Shown here piece after piece: positions 5,783-6,094 of a stretch of 6,094 bases of DNA. The notes below the pieces were generated by a model. The model had not been told where the DNA came from and ran no database searches. It saw nothing but the letters and a program-made list of their open reading frames with translations. This DNA is from Bacteroidota bacterium (GTDB lineage Bacteria > Bacteroidota > Bacteroidia > Bacteroidales > Prolixibacteraceae): the NCBI GenBank assembly GCA_013203755.1, contig JABMPI010000532.1:1-6094 (forward strand), in the 5' to 3' direction. Numbering within the stretch: position 1 is the first letter of the stretch; every line of letters begins with the position of its first letter. The position numbers were made by a program, and so were the translations under genes.

Positions 5783-5811
5783 TTTAACACATATTTAATA
5801 TATGTGTTAAA
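5783..5811. promoter_or_regulatory. Perfect 12-5-12 palindrome, possible operator
   Basis: TTTAACACATAT (5783-5794) and ATATGTGTTAAA (5800-5811) are exact reverse complements around TTAAT. The site begins about 8 nt downstream of the candidate -7 box on the operon strand, so it would overlap the transcription start. It could be a repressor operator or the first hairpin of the mRNA. It is not followed by a clear T-run on the operon strand, so a terminator is less likely. I do not recognise it as a known regulator site. Confidence 0.55.
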
Positions 5812-5818
5812 AATGAGA

Positions 5819-5853
5819 CAAAAATATATAAAAAGCAGCATTTTTGTGTCAAA
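5819..5853 (-). promoter_or_regulatory. Candidate promoter of the porin-glnK-amt operon
   Basis: On the minus strand TTTG (5853-5850) and TATTTTTG (5826-5819) fit the Bacteroidota TTTG / TAnnTTTG pattern. The 23-nt gap is at the long end of the allowed range. The start of transcription would fall near 5812, leaving a leader of about 265 nt before the porin ATG. No closer match to the -7 consensus was seen on this strand between 5546 and 5818. Confidence 0.4.
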
Positions 5854-6094
5854 ATAATAGAAAATACAAGAATGGTGAGAATTTAGGTTAGTATTGCAAA
5901 TAGAAATTGACTGATGTTTGACGGTCACAGAAATTACATAGATGTGCTTATTCGGGTGATAATTGGAATGCGGAAGAAAGTTTTCTTTTTAAATACGGTT
6001 TTTCCCAGATTGTGATTATTGGATAGTTTTTTTTAAACGATAAATCGGAGAAGGCTGTCGGCAATTTTTGATACTATTTGAGTTTAACGAGGTA

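Larger units (their letters stand above)
5546..6094. other. Gene-free region upstream of the nitrogen operon
   Basis: About 550 bases contain no convincing coding sequence. A 69-codon minus-strand frame (5719-5928) has a GTG start, low-complexity Phe/Tyr/Ile-rich content and no family resemblance. Contents from left to right: an AT-rich leader next to the porin start; two C-rich patches, CCCCC at about 5651-5655 and CCCC at about 5703-5706; a perfect palindrome at 5783-5811; a candidate promoter at 5819-5853; a TGACGGTCA palindrome at 5919-5927; and a right-hand end with interrupted reading frames on both strands. I find no sigma-54 (GG-N10-GC) site on the operon strand and no recognisable riboswitch. 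Confidence 0.6.

Noticed and set aside
5719..5928. A 69-codon minus-strand open frame with a GTG start
   Set aside because: Its composition is that of translated AT-rich DNA, it overlaps the palindrome and promoter candidate, and it has no domain or signal features of a real protein.
5546..6094. Sigma-54 / NtrC-type promoter for the nitrogen operon
   Set aside because: I scanned the minus strand for the GG-N10-GC core with TGGCAC and TTGC elements and found no acceptable match.

Overview
The window looks like chromosomal DNA from a Bacteroidota member, probably a marine or anaerobic Marinilabiliales/Prolixibacteraceae-like lineage; the order is a guess. The clues are low-GC coding sequence, no clear Shine-Dalgarno sites, TAnnTTTG-type -7 boxes, an N-succinyl/acetylornithine carbamoyltransferase tail, and a DUF4494 protein, a family I know only from Bacteroidota.

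Left half (about 1-2407, plus strand): the 3' end of an argF'-type carbamoyltransferase gene (arginine synthesis) is followed by three histidine genes, hisA, hisF and a stand-alone hisE. Two GTCATT..ATGAC inverted repeats lie in the argF'-hisA and hisA-hisF gaps. The second supplies a spurious in-frame ATG upstream of hisF. HisA makes PRFAR, HisF is the cyclase subunit that needs the HisH glutaminase, and HisE hydrolyses PR-ATP. Neither hisI nor hisH is in the window. The block ends in a strong bidirectional terminator shared with the convergent gene.

Middle (2436-3273): a DUF4494 protein with a long acidic tail is on the minus strand, with its own likely promoter. Two hairpin terminators lie between it and the next transcript.

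Right half (3274-5545, minus strand): a compact operon reads outer-membrane beta-barrel protein, GlnK-type P-II protein, Amt ammonium channel, with gaps of about 20 nt. It joins a presumed outer-membrane pore to an inner-membrane ammonium channel and its regulator, so it looks like a two-membrane nitrogen uptake module. Its P-II protein lacks the usual T-loop glutamine.

Far right (5546-6094): about 550 bases hold no convincing gene. They carry a candidate promoter, a perfect 12-bp palindrome just downstream of it and C-rich patches, and probably form a long, regulated leader for the nitrogen operon. I see no mobile element genes, CRISPR array, tRNA or rRNA.
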